From Chrysomallon squamiferum (taxonomy: Eukaryota; Mollusca; Gastropoda; Neomphalida; Peltospiridae), in the NCBI GenBank assembly GCA_012295275.1, contig CM022667.1, forward strand, positions 19,123,410 through 19,143,409: 20,000 nucleotides of DNA, written 5' to 3'. This document shows, piece after piece, positions 16,649 through 20,000 of the stretch. A program made the translations under genes and the position numbers. Numbering within the stretch: the stretch's first letter is position 1; every line of letters begins with the position of its first letter. The notes beneath the pieces were generated by a model. It saw only the letters and a program-made list of their open reading frames with translations, was not told the DNA's origin and did not search any database.

Positions 16649-16656
16649 TGACGTCA
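16649..16656. promoter_or_regulatory. Full CRE palindrome TGACGTCA
   Basis: A perfect CREB/ATF site about 110 bases upstream (minus-strand sense) of the candidate alternative first exon. Sequence match only. Confidence 0.35.
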
Positions 16657-16699
16657 TATAATGTAGCTTAAATACGAAAGACAACTTTATTTTGCCCAC

Positions 16700-16935
16700 A
16701 TTATTTTAACTTCAAACATATTTTTGTTTTTGTTTTTTGTTGAAGAAGACGAATGTACTGAAAAAGTATTAGAGTAAACTTTAGTTTTTGTAATAGCCTT
16801 AAAAATCATGTTTCCTTTAACTTTTGTTAGTTTTCCTTCTATTCGTCTTTTCTTCACTCTGTTTTTAAATCTGTCTGTTTCTCTCTCTAAATGTTATCTC
16901 TGTCTTTCATGTTTCAGATTCTTTCTGGATAAAAA

Positions 16936-16986
<51 letters not shown>

Positions 16987-17580
16987 TTGTGATGATGATG
17001 ACTGCTGAAGATAAAACTTTTGACCAAGCGACTTTGTGTCTCCCATTGTTAGATGACAGATAACAGATAATTTTCACTTTTTAAAAAATTTAAATTTATA
17101 ATCATATATTATTACTTTCGTTGCATTAACATGTAGAACCCTATGCTCGGTACAGAAGTTTAAAATATCATATCAAACACTGAACAATATTATTATCTAA
17201 CTTGTCTTAAATATTTATCTGTTGTATTATTAATGCACTTTGCCATGTATATTATTACCAGATGTATCTATGATTTTAACTCTTAGTCACTGAGAAATTT
17301 TTTCAAAAACACTGCGAAACTAACTATTAACAGACATTAATTTTAAACCGCTATAACATCATTTGTTGGTCAGGTTAATTAATAAGAGAATTCGATACAT
17401 AATTCCATACATCTATAGAATGAATGTTTAACATCACAAAAAAATATGTCGGCTATTGGGGACATCTATAGAAAACGTTTGTTAATTATCATTGTTTTAT
17501 GTGAAAGAATCATTTCAATTACTTTATTTTTAATGATATTAAATAATGATCAAATTAAAACACATTACTTGTTTTAAATG
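16700..17580. other. Intergenic between the DUF1330-like and CRAL-TRIO genes
   Basis: AT-rich DNA with an (ATT)n tract at about 16938-16986. No gene seen. Part may be 3' UTR if distal polyadenylation is used. Confidence 0.5.
16938..16986. repeat. (ATT)n tract
   Basis: About 49 bases of uninterrupted ATT, followed by GATGATGATGA. Confidence 0.93.
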
Positions 17581-17591
17581 TTTATTTTATT
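17581..17591 (-). terminator. Overlapping polyadenylation signals of the CRAL-TRIO gene
   Basis: Two overlapping AATAAA hexamers on the minus strand (TTTATT on the plus strand at 17581 and 17586), about 95-105 bases 3' of the stop codon. Position and sequence fit a short 3' UTR. AT-rich DNA gives such hexamers by chance, so this is supportive only. Confidence 0.5.
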
Positions 17592-17685
17592 TTCAATCAC
17601 AGAAGAGCTCTGATAAATTAACGATTCTGAACATGATAATGATCACGTGATTAACATAAATATTAGTCTCAGACTGCGAGTAACA

Positions 17686-18311
17686 TCATGTGCTCAGTGG
17701 GATTGCGTCCTGTGGTATTTGAAATTCTGCCGAAATCTTTAAGTCGTCTGCGCCATCTTGTACTTCATCCTCGCTATCACTGCACACGTCCGCCTCGGCC
17801 TGCGCACGTGTACGTTCACGAATTTCGTCTGGGGACGCTTCCACCACCGCCACCTCCCCGGAAAGACTGTCCACAATGTTTGGGTGTGGTTTGTGCACTC
17901 GTTTCATCGACCGTCGGCTGTTTACGGAAAAGGTATCGATAAACTGAGCCACGTACGAGGGACATCCTCGAGGATCGTGACTCCCTTTGTCGCTTGGGCC
18001 ATTCCAAAAACAGGCCTGCGACTTGGGCAAAGGTCTTTGTTTATTGGCTTTTATCTCTCCCAGCAGCCAATCAGAAAGTTCGTCTGAAAAGTATTTGGAA
18101 AATGTCTGCACTATTTTTCTCTTTGATCTGATTAGCTTCATTTTGGCGACTGTGTTCTGGTGTAAGAAGACCTTGATGGCTTTCCACACGCCGTGGAACA
18201 CCGGACTGTGGTTAATGCAGAGGACCATCCCGAGCCGCTCCGGGTAGTGCGTGGCAAGAACCTGCGTTACACCGTAACCTAGCTTCGGGTTACACGAATT
18301 TAATGTCATAC
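17686..18311 (-). CDS. CRAL-TRIO gene, terminal exon with stop
   Basis: The acceptor is GTATTTCAG. The first two bases complete the glycine of CTG and lead into MTLNSCNPKLGYGV. The exon holds the rest of the core (HYPERLG, CINHSPVFHGVWKAIKVF), the PSYVAQFI end and a charged tail, and ends IPLST then TGA. Plus-strand open frames across this interval are shadows. Confidence 0.92.
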
Positions 18312-18956
18312 CTGAAATACAACGCGACATTTTTGTTACACAAAATAACGTAATGCAACCTCGATGGTTATTTACATCTGTTACTACGACATTTTCTGTC
18401 TGTCTTTTTGTCATATTAATATCGTCTGTTAGTGTATACTCTAATATTATCGATTATTACTGATAACATCAAATGTCATTAATCTCTTTCTTTGACTTTC
18501 AGTTCGTCTGCACGCTACTTGTCGTATTTCTTCTATTATATCACAGTAAATAATAACATATAATAAATTCAGCAAAAACAAAACATATCATATCACATCA
18601 GACAGGAGCCTTCCTGTTATTATATCACCTATTTATTGTTCTTAATATGATCTCTTACCGGTGCAGTCTATAATAAAGACCCATGTGGAAATGCCCGGCT
18701 TCATAGTCATCTTGGCATTTTCAATGAGATATATCACGTGACATATGGTGTCTTCTGCTGTGTTTCTGTGCGTGGCAGCCTGGGCGAAGTTTGAGTACAA
18801 CACTGGACGTCCAACCTCGTCAAAACCAACCTGCCTCTGTGAAAAAAAAAAAAATAAATAAATAAACAAATAAACAAACAACGAACGAATCAACGAACAG
18901 TCGAAATAAATACCATATACGAATACAAAAAAAATAATAATAATAAAATAATCAAA

Positions 18957-19054
<98 letters not shown>

Positions 19055-19383
19055 AAAAAGAACCAAGAACAAATGAACAGACAAATAAACTAAATAATTA
19101 ACATTAACAAAGAATCCAAATAATTAACAAATCTTATTTATTCATATATATATATATCTATATATATATATCCTGGTATTTAATTGCTCTGAAAATGTCA
19201 CTGTATTTGATTAAAGTGTAGACTACTGTTTTACTCGCCATGGAGTGGTAGCCTGGTCGCTCGTGACACCAGGAGCAGTCGCTGTGCAGAGGGCGTGTCT
19301 GTCTTCTGTACTCCATCGTGTCCTTCAGCAGCCGCTCCGCCTCGTCCATCTTCCAGTCACGTGACTTCAAGTACCGGGCTAGT
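17686..19383 (-). CDS. CRAL-TRIO (Sec14-like) lipid-binding protein, three 3' exons, 5' partial
   Basis: CRAL-TRIO proteins bind or transfer small hydrophobic ligands such as phosphoinositides, tocopherol or retinoids in the cytosol or at membranes. The exons are 19383-19239, 18836-18659 and 18311-17686, and they join in frame (phases 2, 0, 1) into about 315 residues plus a stop. Residues 1-30 (LARYLKSRDW, DEAERLLKDTMEYRR) match the helical CRAL-TRIO N region. HSM|RQVGFDEVGRPVLYSNFAQA begins the lipid-binding core. WVFIIDCTG and HYPERLGMVLCINHSPVF are hallmark core segments, and PSYVAQFI is typical of the end of the core. The last 90 residues are hydrophilic and include acidic SDSEDEVQD. The first exons lie beyond the right edge. 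Family assignment is strong; ligand and orthologue are not determined. Coding exons are clearly richer in GC than the surrounding simple-repeat introns. Confidence 0.9.
18659..18836 (-). CDS. CRAL-TRIO gene, middle exon
   Basis: A T-tract and CACAG acceptor precede AGG CAG GTT. 59 codons run through the start of the lipid-binding core and end in ATT ATA GAC TGC ACC G before a GTAAGA donor (phase 1). The flanking introns are about 402 bases (upstream) and 347 bases (downstream). Confidence 0.92.
18842..19055. repeat. AAAT/AAT/AAAT repeats in a CRAL-TRIO intron
   Basis: AAAT-like at 18850-18890, (AAT)n at about 18957-19021, then (AAAT)n to 19054. They make up about half of the 402-base intron with the GC donor. 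Confidence 0.95.
19239..19383 (-). CDS. CRAL-TRIO gene, first visible exon (internal)
   Basis: The acceptor reads ATTACACCTCAG on the minus strand and leaves one base completing a codon started upstream. 48 codons follow, from LARYLKSRDW to PGYHSM. The downstream junction is ATG|GCGAGT. A phase-0 join is needed to reach RQVGFDE, and this forces a GC donor rather than the nearby GT (GCGA|GTAAAA), which would break the frame. Confidence 0.88.
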
Positions 19384-19394
19384 CTGAGGTGTAA

Positions 19395-19413
19395 TAACAA
19401 CAACAACAACAAC

Positions 19414-19461
<48 letters not shown>

Positions 19462-19880
19462 TGATGATGATAATTGATTATAATAACAACAACAACAGCA
19501 ATGATAGCAGCAACAGCTACAGTAATAATAATAATAATAATGATAATGATTATAATAATAACAACAACAAAAAACTTATAATAACAACAACAACAATTGC
19601 AATAATAGCAAAAATAATAATAAATAATAAAAATAATAATAATGATGTAATAACAACAATAATTACAACAACAACAAAAAAGAAAGAAGAAGAAATAATA
19701 AAAACTAACTATAAACTCCACAGCAACAACAATTGACAACAATACGTAGAAAAATAATAATAAATAATAAAAATAAAAGTTTAATAACAACAAGAACAAT
19801 AATAATAACAACAACATAAACAAAAAGAAGAAAAAATAAAACACGACTAACAATAAGCTCCATCACAACAACTACAACCA
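19395..19880. repeat. AAC/AAT trinucleotide field in the upstream CRAL-TRIO intron
   Basis: (AAC)n at 19395-19414 and (AAT)n to about 19460, followed by some 400 bases of degenerate AAC, AAT, GAT and GCA triplets. In gene sense this is T-rich (GTT/ATT) and begins about 12 bases upstream of the exon acceptor. Confidence 0.95.
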
Positions 19881-19918
19881 AGACGACAACAAGACGTAGA
19901 CAGAAGATTGAGAATAAA

Positions 19919-19985
19919 ACACACACACACAAACACACACGTACGTATGTAGACACATACATATACTAACATATACATACACTCA
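19919..19985. repeat. (AC)n and degenerate CA/TACA repeat at the right edge
   Basis: AC repeat at 19919-19940, then ACGTACGTATG and ACATACATATAC-like words to the window end. Confidence 0.9.
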
Positions 19986-20000
19986 CAAATGCATAAACCT

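Noticed and set aside
17688-18247. Plus-strand open frames opposite the CRAL-TRIO terminal exon
   Set aside because: Antisense shadows. The minus strand encodes a clear CRAL-TRIO core there.
19158-19853. 231-codon minus-strand open frame taken whole
   Set aside because: Most of it translates AAT/AAC repeats into poly-Leu, poly-Ile and poly-Val. Only 19383-19239 is a real exon.

Overview
The window looks like nuclear DNA of a metazoan. It is AT-rich and full of microsatellites, and every convincing gene is split by GT-AG (once GC-AG) introns. Nothing in it looks bacterial or organellar. The repeat style and the gene content would suit a mollusc or another lophotrochozoan, but the sequence does not prove the lineage. 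All three supported or candidate genes read on the minus strand, so transcription runs from high to low coordinates.

Right side (about 17.6-20 kb): the last three coding exons of a CRAL-TRIO (Sec14-like) lipid-binding protein, at 19383-19239, 18836-18659 and 18311-17686. The 5' part lies beyond the right edge. The exons join in frame into about 315 residues ending in an acidic tail and a stop codon, with overlapping AATAAA signals about 100 bases further on. One intron appears to use a GC donor. Its introns are loaded with AAT, AAAT and AAC repeats.

Centre (about 8.1-16.6 kb): a gene built from small exons at 11246-11215, 10774-10640, 9658-9460, 8936-8691 and 8166-8081. They join in frame into a 231-residue protein with two tandem DUF1330-like (dimeric alpha/beta barrel) repeats. 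Two possible upstream first exons (donors at 14651 and 16525) both match the required phase and would add a few residues. Just before its last exon lie three diverged copies of that exon's 5' end, two of them with intact acceptor AGs. They could be relics or alternative 3' terminal exons.

Left side (0-8 kb): mainly intergenic. It holds five long GA/CT tracts (the fifth, at 8.5 kb, sits inside the central gene), a three-copy minisatellite at 3.5-3.9 kb, and a decayed fragment that resembles a pogo/Tigger-type transposase DNA-binding domain near 2.1 kb. At 594-496 there is a candidate minus-strand first coding exon of 33 codons. It starts inside a YY1-like CAGATGGCGGC motif and ends at a clean donor, and would belong to a gene running off the left edge.

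I see no CRISPR array, rRNA, tRNA, operon or other multi-gene system. The most unusual points are the two-repeat DUF1330-like protein, the duplicated terminal-exon acceptors, the GC-AG intron, and the recurring ATGGC(G/A)GC motif at two presumed gene starts.
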